Part shown: positions 34,377-45,859 of the stretch, piece after piece | Position numbering within the stretch: the stretch's first letter is position 1 | Layout: each line of letters starts with the position of its first letter | Assembly: GCF_030272615.1 (NCBI RefSeq) | Contig: NC_081408.1 | Location: 406,298,889-406,362,888 of the forward strand | Reading direction: 5' to 3' | DNA: 64,000 nt | Source of the DNA: Cryptomeria japonica | Lineage: Eukaryota > Streptophyta > Pinopsida > Cupressales > Cupressaceae | Notes under the pieces: generated by a model | Told to the model about the DNA's origin: nothing | Database searches by the model: none | Seen by the model: only the letters and a program-made list of their open reading frames with translations | Translations under genes and position numbers: made by a program

Positions 34377-35128
34377 TTAGTAGTGGTCCCAATTATCTGA
34401 CACACTTGGCCTAAAAATTAGCTTAATAGTATATACATCCTGAGACAAATCATTATGTGGAATCAAAAGAGTAGCAAACTGAGCAAGAGAATCCACTCTA
34501 GAATTAAACTCTCTTGATAATAATGAAATATTAAATACATCAAAATATTCAATGTTGTCCCAAATCAAATTCCGATAATGTTTGAACCGGTCATTTTTAG
34601 TTTGATAGATATTCTTGACTTGGCATAATAGGTAAACTCAGAATCACCTTGTGCATGTAGATTTTTGATACCTTTCTTACAAGCCACATCAATACCCAAT
34701 AATAAAGATTCATATTCAACTGTATTATTAGTGTTGGAAAAGTAAAGCTTGAAAGAGTAAGGAAAGATTTCACCTTGACGAGAAATTATAACAACTCTGG
34801 CAGCAGAGCTATCAGATGTACAACTACCATCAAACTCCATCAACCATACCTGGAAATCACTATTTGGAATAAAATGTTTAGAATTGGAAGTTTCACCGAA
34901 AGAAGAAATAGACATAAAGTCTTCGGTTGAGAAACTGTCATCATTAGAATTACTTGAAGAACTTGATTCTTCTTTTGTTTGTAGAAAATAAGTGCCCATA
35001 CTAGATGACTCAAAAATAATTTGAGCTTTATGATCATCTAATTTAACCACTGAGTACTTTACTTCCTTTTTAGGAAGTAATTTCTTCATCTTACCTTTGA
35101 CAGGTATCCTTTCTTTAGACCAATCCAT
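34377..35128 (-). pseudogene. Element G extra RNase H located upstream of RT
   Basis: A complete RNase H-like domain lies between the protease and RT. Catalytic residues: Asp in LMEFDGSCTSD (near 34838), Glu in NNTVEYESLLLG (near 34715), Asp in HAQGDSEF (near 34645), and Asp in NSRVDSLAQFAT (near 34480). The NNTVEYE and final NSRVDSLA signatures resemble the plant/archaeal-type RNase H that Tat elements carry after RT. It is followed by IKLIFRPSVSDN (near 34400). A frameshift near 34565 splits it. The N-terminal part holds a Ser/Asp-rich linker. Confidence 0.8.
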
Positions 35129-35140
35129 GCTGATATCACC

Positions 35141-35545
35141 CTATACATCCTTGTAGAAGTTTCTTCCCAAACACATACCATAAGAAGCTGTATCATTGGC
35201 CACCAAAACAATCATCTTGATTCTCTTGTCTGGATAGGTGACAAAAGAAAACTTAGCATCCTTGATTTGGCCAATCAAGGGTACTTGCTTGTTTTCCATT
35301 GAAAAACATTTACCAAAGGTTTTGGTAAGGGCAAGACCTAAGGCATTAGCTACCTTAGCGAGCATTACATTATTTGATGCCCCAAAATCAATAACACAGT
35401 TGCTAAGTTTATACCCATTTATAAGGAGAGAAATATAAAAAGGTTTTATCCTACTTGATACGCTGGATGGGATAGCAACTAGGTTATTCTGGGAAACAAT
35501 AGGAACTTGAGGGATTTTCTTTGACATATTTGGCCAATATATCAA
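35141..35545 (-). pseudogene. Element G aspartic protease
   Basis: The frame contains KPFYISLLINGYKLSNCVIDFGASNNVML (active-site D-F-G-A near 35380-35400), a LGLALTKTF stretch, and the DKRIKMIVLVAND...GMCLGRNF C-terminal block typical of Ty3-type retropepsins. Usual motif is D-S/T-G. It is joined by a frameshift near 35500 to the upstream gag tail ending in NPDQFDILAKYVKENP. Confidence 0.78.
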
Positions 35546-37195
35546 ATTGGTCAGGATTTGCCTTTAGATATTCTACCTCTGATATTTGAATATTGGTTTT
35601 CTTAGCGTGGTCGATAATGTCAAAAGGTTGATATTGTAAATTTAGAGAAGGAATAGAAAAACCACTCACAGGTTTGGAATTGATAGGAACACTCTTTGAC
35701 ACATTTGATGAAGAAGGGTCAGGATTGCTTACTTGTTTATCTGCAATAGGATCTTTAGGAAATGTAGGCAAAGGAGTGCCCCTTTTTACAAGAGTCACCG
35801 ATAATTGAGGAGCACCATTTTCCTTATATTTATCACCAGACCACTAATCAAGCTGATTAGGAGCTTGTGATAGAGTGAAAACTGCAAATGCTTCTCTTTT
35901 ACTTTCTTCTTCGACTTCCTGGTACTGCATGAACCTGATACTAGAGTCACCAGTTAATTCGCTTTCCTCCTTTTGAAAGGAATTAACAATCTCTTCCAAG
36001 GGAAGATATTCAATGTTGTTATCTCCTTGCTTTGCCTCATAATAACCTACTAAAGCATTGATAGGAGGTGCTTCAAGGGCCAACCTTTCAAGAGGATGAG
36101 GTAACTTACTTTGATTTCTAGCAGCATTACTAGAAGCATTGTTGGGATAAGTCCATCGTGGAACATATTTGTATGGAGAAAGGAAATATGTTTGTGAAAT
36201 TTTATTTTTCAAAGAAAGGACTTCATTTGAAAGTCTCTGTAACATGGGATCAGTGGTACTTGAAGAAGGAAAAATTAGAGGATCCAGAGTAGAGAAACTT
36301 ACTTTTGGCTTGTCCAAATCCTTCTTAATTTTTTCGACAAGAATCAGGTAATCTTCAATTTCCACAGATAGAGCTTGCTCCATTGTCAAGTTCACTGGAG
36401 GTGTTATTATTAATAAGAAACTGACCTCGGGCAACTGAGCATTTACAAAGAAACACTTGAGATTTTCCTCAGTTGGCTAAGAAGCGGTAGGAATTCTATT
36501 CTTCAACTTATTGAACTTAGCCACAAAATCCCTCATAGGTTCATGTGGTTCTTTTCTCATTGAAGTTAACTGAGACAAGAGAGGATGAGCATCTTCTATT
36601 AGCTTAAAGCGTGCCTCAAACTACATTTTAAGAATATCCCAGGTAGTAGTAGTTTGAGGTGCCAAATGGTAAAACCAATCTATTGTTTCTCCTTGCAATG
36701 TTTCAACAAAGAGACGTATTGCTACATCTTCAAATTCCACATGCAATATGAAATGCTGCAATGTGTTCATTCGGGTGTTTCTTGCCATCCCCAAAGAACT
36801 TGGGAATATTATTCATTGAACCTTGTGGAAGAGGGTGAAGTGGTGGAGTCAAATTATGGGGACCAAAATTCCCCCCCACGGTCCTTATGCAGCCATTGCT
36901 ATTGGTTGTAGAGGTTGATATGGAAGAATTACAAATTTGTGTACTTGTGGGATTACCAAAGGCCTTGGTGCAGTTGAAGCTTCACTTGGAATAGGAGATC
37001 TCTGACTAGTAGGTGGAAAACTCCTTGTTCTCTAAAGTGAAGAAGTTGCATGCACAAGTAAATAATCAAAATGATTCTTTTGAAGAAGTTCAAAGATAGG
37101 ATCTATAACACCTTGATTTCTTTGCCAATGGGTGTAACTTTGACTTGCTAAAGTAGAATCTAGTGGTATGCTCGTATCCCTAGCAGAGTCGCTAA
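35546..37195 (-). pseudogene. Element G gag
   Basis: The frame runs straight out of the PBS: SDSARDTSIPLDSTLASQ, HWQRNQGVIDPIFELLQKNHFDY (37090-37195), then PPLHPLPQGSMNNIPKFFGDGKKHPNEHI (near 36760-36845), the capsid region (heavily broken, 36430-36760), and MPEVSFLLIITPPVNLTMEQALSVEIEDYLILVEKIKKDL (36330-36434), rich in Ser/Pro further on. No zinc knuckle is seen. The tail (35484-35798) leads to the protease. Confidence 0.72.
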
Positions 37196-37196
37196 T
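37177..37196 (-). promoter_or_regulatory. Element G primer-binding site
   Basis: Sense strand TTAGCGACTCTGCTAGGGA lies three to four bases after the LTR end CCAACA. It resembles the TTGGCGACTCTGCTGGGGA-type site common in plant Ty3 elements, with two transitions. Confidence 0.6.
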
Positions 37197-37199
37197 AAC

Positions 37200-38160
37200 T
37201 GTTGGTTGAAAATTTTGTAATCTGGTGAAGGGTTACAAGATTTTAGTTTCATAGTAGTACATGAGATAATACTTTTCTAGAAGGCAAAATACAATCTCTC
37301 CTAATTATATCGGAAGGGTCCCCCTTTATATTGCAATTTCTATTTTCCCTATTCTACCTGCTAACTTAACACTAATCTAGGATGTCACAACAACTTTGTT
37401 CTCTTTTTTCAGAACAAGTTTTATCTAATTCTCTATTTAGACCAAATTTATTCTTTCAATTAAAACAACTTAAACTTGCAGTAATATTAAAACTATGCTA
37501 ATTAGGAAGTAAAGTGTCTGTGAAAGAACAAAGTCTTTTGTTACTTCCTTTTTTTGGAAAATGACTTAGGGATGAGCCTTGTGTATACAAATAACTCAAA
37601 GTTTATTTCAAATACCTATGTCCTAGCAATCACTGTAACCCAAAATATCGATATATTGATAGCTCATAGACTTTAAAAATATTATCCATACCAATTTCCC
37701 ATCCTTAAATTCTCAAAGTAACACAAAGTATACCTTTATAAACTCAAGTTATCCCTCAATATTTTGCAACAATAACAATACAAAACTTAGATGTTTTAAG
37801 AACATATAACATAAATGACATAAGAACATTTATATCATACTCAAGATTGATTCCAACACAAAGTTTGAAAGCGAAACTTGTCTTCTCTTTAATTAAGTTT
37901 GCAAATTCACAATATGAACATCAAGTCTCACTTTTCTCTTCACTTTGGAAGAGTTTTGTTGCATAAATTAATGATGTAAAAAGATCCTTATTACAATAAA
38001 AATCCTCATGTATATAGAGGAGAGGTACAACATGGAACTAATAAAGTAACAACTAATTTGTGACAAAGTCAAAAGTAGAGACCTATTTGACTTAAAACAT
38101 GTGCATTCCTACATGTGTACTAGAGAATATACAAAATGACACTTAAGGTGTCGATTGACA
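37200..38160 (-). repeat. Element G 5' LTR
   Basis: Plus strand TGTTGGTTGAAAATTTT...TCGATTGACA, 961 bp, has TG/CA ends. On the sense strand CCTCTATATACATGAGG (TATA near 38020-38011) is followed by TTGTAATAAGGATC. The partner LTR is not in the window, so ends rest on TG/CA, TATA and the adjacent PBS only. Confidence 0.6.
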
Positions 38161-38221
38161 TTACAAAATGCCACTGAAAAAACACAAAAATGACTAAGTA
38201 TCATTTTCTTCAAGCTGATTC

Positions 38222-39046
38222 TCATTTATGAAATTCTTCAAAATTTTGCAAGAGATTCTTCATCTGAGCTCCATCGGGTCCTTGGGTATGACTGGTGATA
38301 ATATTAACCCATGTGATAGAGTCTTCTAAATCAACATATAAATTTTTGTGTTTCTTCAAAAGAGAATCCAGAATTTCTAGAATATTTTTTAGATCAATCA
38401 ATTTATCAATAGAGGACAAGGAGAAGTCCTCTCTATCAATTTCGGTAGTCACCAGCAAGATAAATTCCTTAATTACCATATTTACATCAAGAACCTTTTG
38501 ATTTTCATCAAGGAAATGACATGGGATCTCAGAGATCTTATCAACAATCTCTGTCTTCTTGTCTGCAATTTCTTTTTGAGCTTTCTGCATGTCCTTAATA
38601 AGGTGATCTAGAATATTCATTTGATGCTCCTGCACCTCTCGATGCTCAACATACATTTGACGAGAAGAAATGAAACCATTTTGCACAAGATCATCTGAAT
38701 CAAAGTCTTCAAGCTTCAACCATGCCTCAAAATCTTTCTTCTATGCCTCCAATTCTTGAGAGAAGTTTTCTATGGTGTTTTCCACTTACTACATCAAGAT
38801 TACTAATAATAGTGGAAGTTGAGCTTAGGAGCCGTGTACCTTGACTTAGTATCTTATCCATCCTTTCACCCACTACTCTACTTCATGATGTTGCTTGCCC
38901 AACTCTTTTCATAACTTGTTCATCCAGTGATGAATTCACTGGTTCAATGGCTTCTAAAGACTTAGTCACCTTTATTAGCACAATAGAGAGTTGTTCAACC
39001 CGTGCCCTAAGTTTATCCTTTTTAACATTGTCTTCGTCATACCTGG
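38222..39046 (-). pseudogene. H protein, C-terminal coiled-coil part
   Basis: This is the continuation of the ORF at 61411-63961. Removing element C joins SALDALIA to RYDEDNVKKDKLRARVEQLSIVL in frame. The rest is strongly helical: KVTKSLEAIEPVNSSLDEQV, EVQEHQMNILDHLIKDMQKAQKEIADKKTEIVDKI and LIDLKNILEILDSLLKKHKNLY, ending HK-TAA at 38222. There is a stop at about 38883 and a shift near 38790. The stop lies about 60 bp from the LTR of G. Function unknown. Confidence 0.65.
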
Positions 39047-40049
39047 TGTCGTGCTCTGTGAAGTGTACCTGTACCTACAAACACAATGCACTCAATAAAT
39101 CATTACAAACAATGGTTAGTGAATAAAACAATGAAATGTAAAACCATAGCTAATCGACTTATTGCCTCCTAGTAAATGCGAGTATAAAAAATGCTCTCAG
39201 ATCTGATTATGCATATTCCAGTGACTTGACTACACTTAGATGGAGGATTTGAATGATGAAAATGCATGATCTAGCAAGAATAGCATGATTAAGCTATATG
39301 ATTCTAGAAAATAAGCTAGAATGAAGATGCAATTAAGCTAAAATTAAGCATGATAACATTGCTAAAGAATGATAAGCTATAAACTAGATGCCTATAGTAA
39401 CAATGCATAAGATGAGAATGAGATGGGATCCATATTGCTCCAAAATGAGGTCTATTTATAGGATTTCCCAAGGCTAGGGGTTAGGTGGTAAGAATCAACG
39501 GTCAAGATTGATGTGAAGATATCAATGGTTAAATTGGAGGAGGATGGCAAAGGGGGTTGGTTTAAAGGGAACATCTGTCATCTCTATGATGACAAGTGTC
39601 CAAAGGCTTCTAGAAGAGGTTAGATGAAAGGGAACACTTAGTGACAAGTGTCACAAGGTTCTAGAAGATGTTGGATGAAAGGGGACATGTGGGTAGGTAG
39701 AATGGGTTAAGTTTAGGAATGGTTAGGTTTAGGAGTGGTAGAAGTTAGGAGAATTTGAATTTAGAAATTCAAATAATAAGAAAAGGCTAATTAATCTCAA
39801 CAACTCATAATTGATTTGTTTTAATTAATTAAAGGATTCTAGAAGAAATGATTTTGATGGAGGGAATTAATTAATCAAAGAGGATTATTGGAATGAACCT
39901 ATTAAATAAATCCTTAGATTTATTAATAAGTAGATGAAGAGGGGAATTTAATCAAATTGCTTAGTAAATTCAATTAAATTGGGAAGGGGAATTAATTAAA
40001 TAATTGCTTATTTAATTAATTATTTTTAGACCATTTTTAGGTGTATACA
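39047..40049 (-). repeat. Element C 3' LTR
   Basis: This LTR is 1003 bp. Plus strand reads TGTCGTGCTCTGTG...GGTGTATACA. Sense TATA box CTATAAATAG is at 39461-39452. Confidence 0.92.
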
Positions 40050-40070
40050 TTTTTCCCCTCTTTGAAGCGA
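40050..40070 (-). promoter_or_regulatory. Element C polypurine tract
   Basis: Sense-strand CTTCAAAGAGGGGAAAAA lies directly upstream of the 3' LTR start TGTATACACC, matching element A's tract. Confidence 0.8.
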
Positions 40071-40348
40071 GGTGTGATGACGCAATGATTCAAAGAATAA
40101 TCTCATTTTGATGCTGATATTGATTCGATAGGATGCCCCAACTCTTAATTGCTAAATTCCGGTACGATGATGCCCCCTCAAGAGATCAATTGAGATAATT
40201 GATCTTTGGAGTTTTTGCGAAATTGATATCCCGATAGATTTGATTTGATTTCTGCAACTGTAGTTTGATGAAAATGCGAGTTCTTCGATTAGCTTGATTG
40301 CTTAGATTCGTAAGATTGAAAAATCTTGATTGATTAGATTGAGATTCA

Positions 40349-40486
40349 GTCTGGTTTCAGGAAGGATTCATCCTGTATAAGACAATGATGATCAAAGCGT
40401 CTGGTTTCAGGAAATATTCATCTTGTATAAGACATGATCATAACGTCTGGTTTTAGGAAGGATACATCCTCTATAAGACATGATTT
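40349..40486. repeat. Three tandem copies of a ~46-50 bp hairpin unit
   Basis: Units start GTCTGGTTTCAGGAAG at 40349, 40399 and 40445, each with an AGGATTCATCCT-type inverted repeat and ending TATAAGACA. They occupy the position where element A carries the PMD module. Confidence 0.85.
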
Positions 40487-40829
40487 AGAATCGATTAGGT
40501 TTGATTGATTGATTGGATTGATACGGTTGATTAGATAAAGAACTGACAGTTTATTGATATCAAGTTGCTAAAATACTTGGATATGCTGATTGTTGATTCT
40601 GTTGAGGGAGATAGCATAAGATTTTTGCTGGGTCGACAATATCTAGAAAGATATGAGTCATTCTTCTGATTACATATACACTTGTGATGATATGTTGATG
40701 ATTCCTGTGATAGATTTAACCTTGGATAAAAGGAGTGTGCGAGATCCCATGCAAGAATGAAATGCAAGCTAAAATGCAAATGAAAATGTAATGGAATGCA
40801 AAGCCACAACCAGACCAATCACTGAATTA

Positions 40830-41810
40830 TTTTGCATTTTTGTCATCATTGAGCTTTTGAAATGTGGGAAGTGAGTGCAAACATCGATGGTATAATTAAA
40901 CCATGATGACCTGAGCACTTCTTTCCTGGATTTTGATGTAGTAAGTTAACACAAGCATCGAGGTATAATTGAATCGAGATGACCTGAGTGTTGCTTGCAT
41001 AAAACAGGCAGTATTAATCATTTCAATACGTAAATCGGAAATGTCTTCAATGATATTCTAATGATCATGTCTCGAGACAAATTTGCACATATTAATGATT
41101 AATTTTCAGACAGGAGATAAGAAAAATATCATGTTTCTTCCTTGTTCCTCTAGTCAATGACATCCTGGAGTCACTCAGAAATCATGATAGTGAAAAGCAA
41201 TATAGAAAATTTGAACAATCATGTTACAATCATTATCCAAAAAGATATTATCCATTGACAAGTGTGTGATGTGCTTAGATTGATTTTGTGATAGCTTGAT
41301 AGTTGATAGTTTGATCTCGTGTTCAACGTTGGATATGTCTCAGTTTTCACTTGATAAGAGTTGTCTAACTGTTTGTTCTACCTATTTGATTAAGCTCAAA
41401 ATGATCCAGAGTTTGCCCCCAGCTAAGTGCAGGATTTTGCCCCAAGCCTAGAAATAAATTCATTATGATATATCCAATGATCTGAACCATGGTGAGAGAG
41501 CAGCTGCGATGCTTGAGTATGTACAAAGACTTTATGATGGATATGGATAACGCTGATGGAAAATGAATGCAAGTGGAAAGATGCATGAACGAATAGATGG
41601 AAGAGCTAGCTGACAGATAGCACCTGTTTGCCAGTTTTTCACTATTTGTTTTTATTGGACTTTTTCTCATATTTAGTTTTTTTTTTTTTGGATTTTGATT
41701 TTTTACTGTTTTTGATTTTTCTGCTTTTTCACTGTTTTTGATTTTTCTCTGATTTTTCACTGTTTTTGATTTTTCTGCTTTTTCACTGTTTTTTATTTTT
41801 CTCTGATTTT
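40830..41810 (-). other. Conserved 3' noncoding block of element C
   Basis: It matches 11881-12848 of element A: two GGTATAATTRAAYC...GATGACCTGAG units (near 40891 and 40963) and a CATGTCTCGAGACAAAT palindrome (near 41067). A T-rich repeat of CACTGTTTTTGATTTTTCT units (41701-41812) lies just downstream of gag-pol. No coding potential seen. Confidence 0.7.
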
Positions 41811-41812
41811 TT
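41701..41812. repeat. T-rich tandem repeat (CACTGTTTTTGATTTTTCT units)
   Basis: Four to five units of 25-27 bp. In element A a shorter T-rich run (12790-12835) lies at the equivalent site beyond the gag-pol stop. Confidence 0.8.
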
Positions 41813-43137
41813 AGAAATAGAATTTCTTCAGGTGCATGCTATTGATGGGTTCTTCAAGTTGATCTTTGTCCTGTGTTGATAGCTGATATGCTCCTGACCC
41901 AAATACTGCTGTGACCACAAACGAACCTAACCAGTTTGGTTCAAACTTTCCTTTCTTTTCTCTATCTGCCTGGTTGCATGGATTTTCCTTTAGCACTAGT
42001 TCCCCAACTTGAAAGACTCGTGGTTTGACCTTATGATTATAACTTTAGCACATTCTTTGTTGATATACCTTTAGATGATCAAAGCCATTTTATCTTCGTT
42101 CATGGATCAGTTCTAACTCTTGCAATCTAGATACTCTTTGCTCTTCATCTAGGATGAGACCTTTTAGTGACACACGTAGAGAGGGTATCTCTACTTCGAT
42201 TGGCAATATGGCTTTTGATCCATATACAAGAGAGAAAGGTGTGGCACCTATCGGTGTGTGGATACTGGTGCAGTAGGCCTAGAGAGCAGGGTGTAGTTGA
42301 ATATGCCAATCTTTCCCAACATCGTTCACTGTCTTTTTAAGGATTTTTCAAAATAGCTTTGTTAGATGCTTTTGCCTGTCCATTTCCCTGTGGATAGTAT
42401 GGTGTGGAGAATCTGTGCTGGATTTTGAACTTCTCATATAGCTCTTGTACATCTCGATTCTTGAATGGTCGCCCATTATCAATGATAATGGTCATTGGTA
42501 TTCCATAGCGACATATGATGTAGTTCAAGATAAATACAACAATTTGTTTTCCTGTGATATTTATGAGAGGTACCGCTTCAATCAATTTTGTAAAATATTC
42601 TGTAGCTACAAGGATGAATTTGTGACCATTAGATGAAGAAGGATTTATATTTCCTACCAGATCAAGACCCCATTGGCAAAAATGCCAAGATGTTTCTAAA
42701 GCATGAAGTTCTTGTGCTGGTGCATGAATTGAGTTCCCATGGATTTGACATTGTTTGCATGTTCTAGCTATTTTAAAAGAATCTCATTCCATAGTCGGCC
42801 AATAATAGCCCAAGCGTATGAGTTTTTTCGAAAGGGTAAGACCACTTGAATGAGTGCCACAAATGCCATTATGGACTTCATGTAAGGCCTTCTCAGATTC
42901 TTCTTGTTCAAGACATCTTAAGAGAGTACTGTCTAGACCGCGTTTAAACAAGGTATCTGCGACGAGAGTAGAATGGGATGATTGGCGAATAAAGTTTCTC
43001 TTTTGGTTCTTTGATAAATCAGGAGGTAAGGTGTTATCTTTCAGGTATATGTAAGTTTGGCCATAGCGGGAGGAATCATGTCCAATAAGTTGACAAATGG
43101 TTTGGGAATCAGGACAATTAAAGGCGGGATGAAACAA
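41811..43137 (-). pseudogene. Element C integrase
   Basis: The zinc domain is ALHEVHNGICGTH...KQCQIHGN near 42740-42900. The core starts QWGLDLVGN (first Asp), then IIIDNGRPFKNRDV (second Asp intact, near 42480). The Glu position reads NGQAKASNK, Lys in place of Glu, a one-base G-to-A change. A frameshift near 42340 breaks the core. The C-terminal KGKFEPNWLGSFVVTAVFGSGAYQL...HLKKFYF ends in a stop at 41811. It is homologous to 12849-14045 of A and disabled at a different catalytic residue. Confidence 0.87.
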
Positions 43138-43173
43138 CTCTTCTATTAGGAATTCATAACGCTGTTGATTTTC

Positions 43174-43951
43174 CTATGTCTGCAATAGAGAAGCAAGTGT
43201 AGCCATGACATCTTTTGCTTTGTTATCATTTCTTGGAATCTGTTCAAAAGTTATTTCTACAAAGTATTTCTTGAAATCATCCACCATCTTTTTGTAAGGC
43301 ATGAGTTTGTCATCTTTTGTTTGATAGTCATCATTGATTTGATTAATGACAAGCTGAGAGTCTCCAAAGACTTGAAGTTGTTTAATGTTCCATTCTACAA
43401 CCATTTTGATATCGATTACCAAAGCTTCATACTCTGTAGTGTTGTTGGTGTAGAGAAAGCTTAATTTGTATGCTTTCGGGATTGTATGCCCTTGTGATGT
43501 GATGAATAGAATTCCTACTCCTGATCCGTGTTGTGTATATGAGCCATCAAAGTATAATTGCCATGTTTTTGTTGTGACTGTTAGGATATCAGCATCAAGA
43601 AACTCAATCTGTAGAGGATGGTCATCTTGAAGTGGTACCTCTGCTAATTGATCTGTGATGACTTGTCCTTTGATAACTTTTCTGTCAACATATTCGATAT
43701 CAAACTCGCTTAGAATCATGATCCATTTTTCTAGCAGTCTTGTCAATGTTGCTTTGCTGAGTAAATACTTCAGAGGGTCGATTTTAGCTATTAACTTGAT
43801 GGAGTGAGATAGTAAATAGTTTCATGCTTTTTCTGTTGATGAATAGTTAACTTCGTATCCCACTAGTGTTCTACTGATGTAGTAGATAGCTCGTTCTTTT
43901 CCTTCCTTGTCTTGTTGTGCGAGCAAAACTCCCAATGATGTTTCGGTAGTT
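43174..43951 (-). pseudogene. Element C RNase H remainder and second RNase H
   Basis: From the LINE junction the native RNase H resumes with TTETSLGVLLAQQDKEGKERAIYYISRTLVGYE (43860-43951). After a broken stretch, MTRLLEKWIMILSEFDIEYVDRKVIKG closes it. The second RNase H has Asp in LYFDGSYTQHG, Glu in TEYEALVID, Asp in VFGDSQLV, and in the fourth position NKAKDVMATLA. Homologous to 14046-15080 of A. Confidence 0.85.
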
Positions 43952-44088
43952 TTTGATTAAGGTAAAAACAGGTTTTGAAGGGGCCCCGAAACCCTTTACA
44001 TTGTGAGCTTAACAAAAAATGCAACAAGAAACAAAAAGGAACAGGCCACTGAAAAGCCAGCAAAACCAACCAGACCCAAGAAGATAAA

Positions 44089-45813
44089 CTAATTGATTTT
44101 TTTCAGGGCATTATCCAGGGTGTTGCTAATCCCATGCAGTTCTTTGATGTTGTCCCTTAGATTTGGGAGGTCCATAGCAGAAGCAGCCACAACTTTCTTG
44201 ACACTCGCCCTAGTCCTCTTGGCAGCGCCACCAACCGGAGTTGCACCACCACTGCCAATCTAGATAGTCTCATCATCCATTTCAAGTTCCACTACTGGCT
44301 TAGGAGAGCTAGTATGATCGAAGACCTTGGAAATATCCTCTAAATTTTTTGTGACAACTGACAAGATATTCGGGATAATACCCATCAAATTTTTCATGGC
44401 CTCTCTCCCATCTTCCAACGATTTAACCTTCTCCTCCATATCCTGCTTCCATTTTATCTGCTCCCTGTCATCCTCCTTCATTTCATCTATGTTTTTCCCC
44501 TTTTTTTCTAGGTTCTTCAAGAGATCATAGGTCCATCTGTCATATTCCAGTCTCGCCTCAGTAAGTTTTTTGAGGTTATCCAAGAATAACCCGTTATTTT
44601 CCTTGTCCTCGCTTAAACTTTCCTTAGTCATATTCTTCTTAGGTTCCTTGTTCCTTTCCCTCTCAGAATTCACATCAATATCCTCATTATCCTTGAAATC
44701 CACATCCTCCATAGGATGGCTGTTGTCCTTGCCAGGGCATTCGCTGTGGATAGGGATTTCATTGCCAGACTCATAATCACCGCTTTCCTCCTCGATACCC
44801 ACCTTCTCATCTTTCCAGCTGTCATCACCATCAGAATCATCCGTCTCCATTTTGCTGCCTTCTTTTTCAATTTCCTAAGTTTCCATCCCAGGGGCATTCT
44901 TTCTTTTTTTGCTAGAAGATGCCTTCTCCTTGCCGGAATTGCCTCCCTCCATCTTTCTCTTCCTCGAGGAGGCAGATAACCTCTTGTTTTCCAGCAGGGC
45001 AAGGGTTTTGCAGTGCTCATAGATGAGCAGCAAGATCCCACAATGGAGAACCGGACTAGAGGGATTCTTACTGTGTTTATTGAGGGACCTAGAAAGGGAC
45101 CTAAAAAGGTAGTAGGATAGGGAGACCTTTTTGTTGTGTTTGAAATGGTTTAAAAGAACGAAGTGGTAGGTGTGGGCCCTAGAGAAATGACCCTCAACAG
45201 TGATATATTCCATTATAGTGTTCAAAGCCCATCCCCAGATTTTCTTGATATTAGCAGCTTCATAGTAACCTCTTGTGGCTTTGCCAATTCTTTCCCTCTC
45301 TTTTTCCTTCCGCGGGAACAGATTAACCACGTTGTTGGAGACTTTGAGGTCTCTGAAAAAATTAAGCACAGTATGGGGCATGCCGGTCACAGTAGCTATG
45401 AGGCATGCATCCAGCTTGAACTTAACTCCATAGATTTTAAAGGAACCATTACACCAATTTTTAGAAATTTTGGTAACAACGAGATTTACCCTACCTTTAT
45501 CATAATCCGTGAGCTTCTCCATAAAGCTTGTGAGGGATCCTTTTTCTAGTTTTGCCCACACCTTCAGCATCACTTTCCATGTTGATGGATTATCAGGTTC
45601 TTCCCTTCTTAAATCTCCTCCCATCTTCGAGTTCGGATTATCAGCTCTGTTGCTCTGCAAACTCAGCATGCCTTTCCTATAGATGCTCAAAATTTTGAAC
45701 TGGGTAACCCACAAAGCGTGTGACGTATTATAAGAAATGGTTGGGGATCTGCCACACTGCCAGGTAATAATTACCTTTTCATCAAGGCAAGAATTATTCA
45801 TACGCTTTGTCAT
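44089..45813 (-). pseudogene. LINE ORF3: unrecognised 574-codon protein downstream of RNase H
   Basis: From ATG 45813 (MTKRMNNSCL) to TAG 44089-44091, it is one frame of 574 codons with two internal stops (44875 and 44260). The N-terminal half looks globular: WKVMLKVWAKLEKGSLTSF, WCNGSFKIYGVKFKLDACLIA, TVTGMP, IKKIWGWALNTIMEYITVEGHF and YHFVLLNHFKHNKKVSL. A basic, NLS-like segment (SSRKRKMEGG...SSSKKRKNAPG, near 44900-44965) leads to an acidic region and a coiled coil (about 44330-44560), then DLPNLRDNIKELHGISNTL. I recall similar segments in plant transposon-associated proteins but cannot name a family. It starts 46 nt after ORF2 ends. It could be a native ORF3 or a captured or transduced sequence. 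Confidence 0.72.
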
Positions 45814-45859
45814 GATTATAAGGTCCTTCCCTTCCCATATATTTGTCCCTTCTAAGGAG

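Larger units (their letters stand above)
211..38160 (-). mobile_element. Element G: Ty3/gypsy retrotransposon with RNase H before RT, split by F
   Basis: This minus-strand element reads LTR (37200-38160), PBS, gag, protease, RNase H, RT, second RNase H, then integrase. Element F splits it: the frame ending ...EIRP at 32726-32730 resumes as TKLV at 1700. The five bases flanking F are gtagg (1696-1700) and atagg (32726-32730), a target duplication with one change. Without the insert G's visible part is about 6.9 kb. Its 3' LTR is not seen, since an A-family LTR fragment (J) lies just past the integrase. Many stops and a few frameshifts make it a dead copy. Confidence 0.85.

Noticed and set aside
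36654-36911. Plus-strand 85-codon ORF
   Set aside because: Antisense to G's gag, no domain, stop-rich neighbourhood.
37200-38160. Linker between an upstream ORF1 (H) and gag of a single Ogre-like element
   Set aside because: The segment has TG/CA ends, a TATA box and an adjacent PBS-like sequence, which fits an LTR better. Not fully excluded.
45163-45549. Plus-strand ORF opposite LINE ORF3
   Set aside because: No recognisable domain, lies entirely antisense to a better-supported frame.
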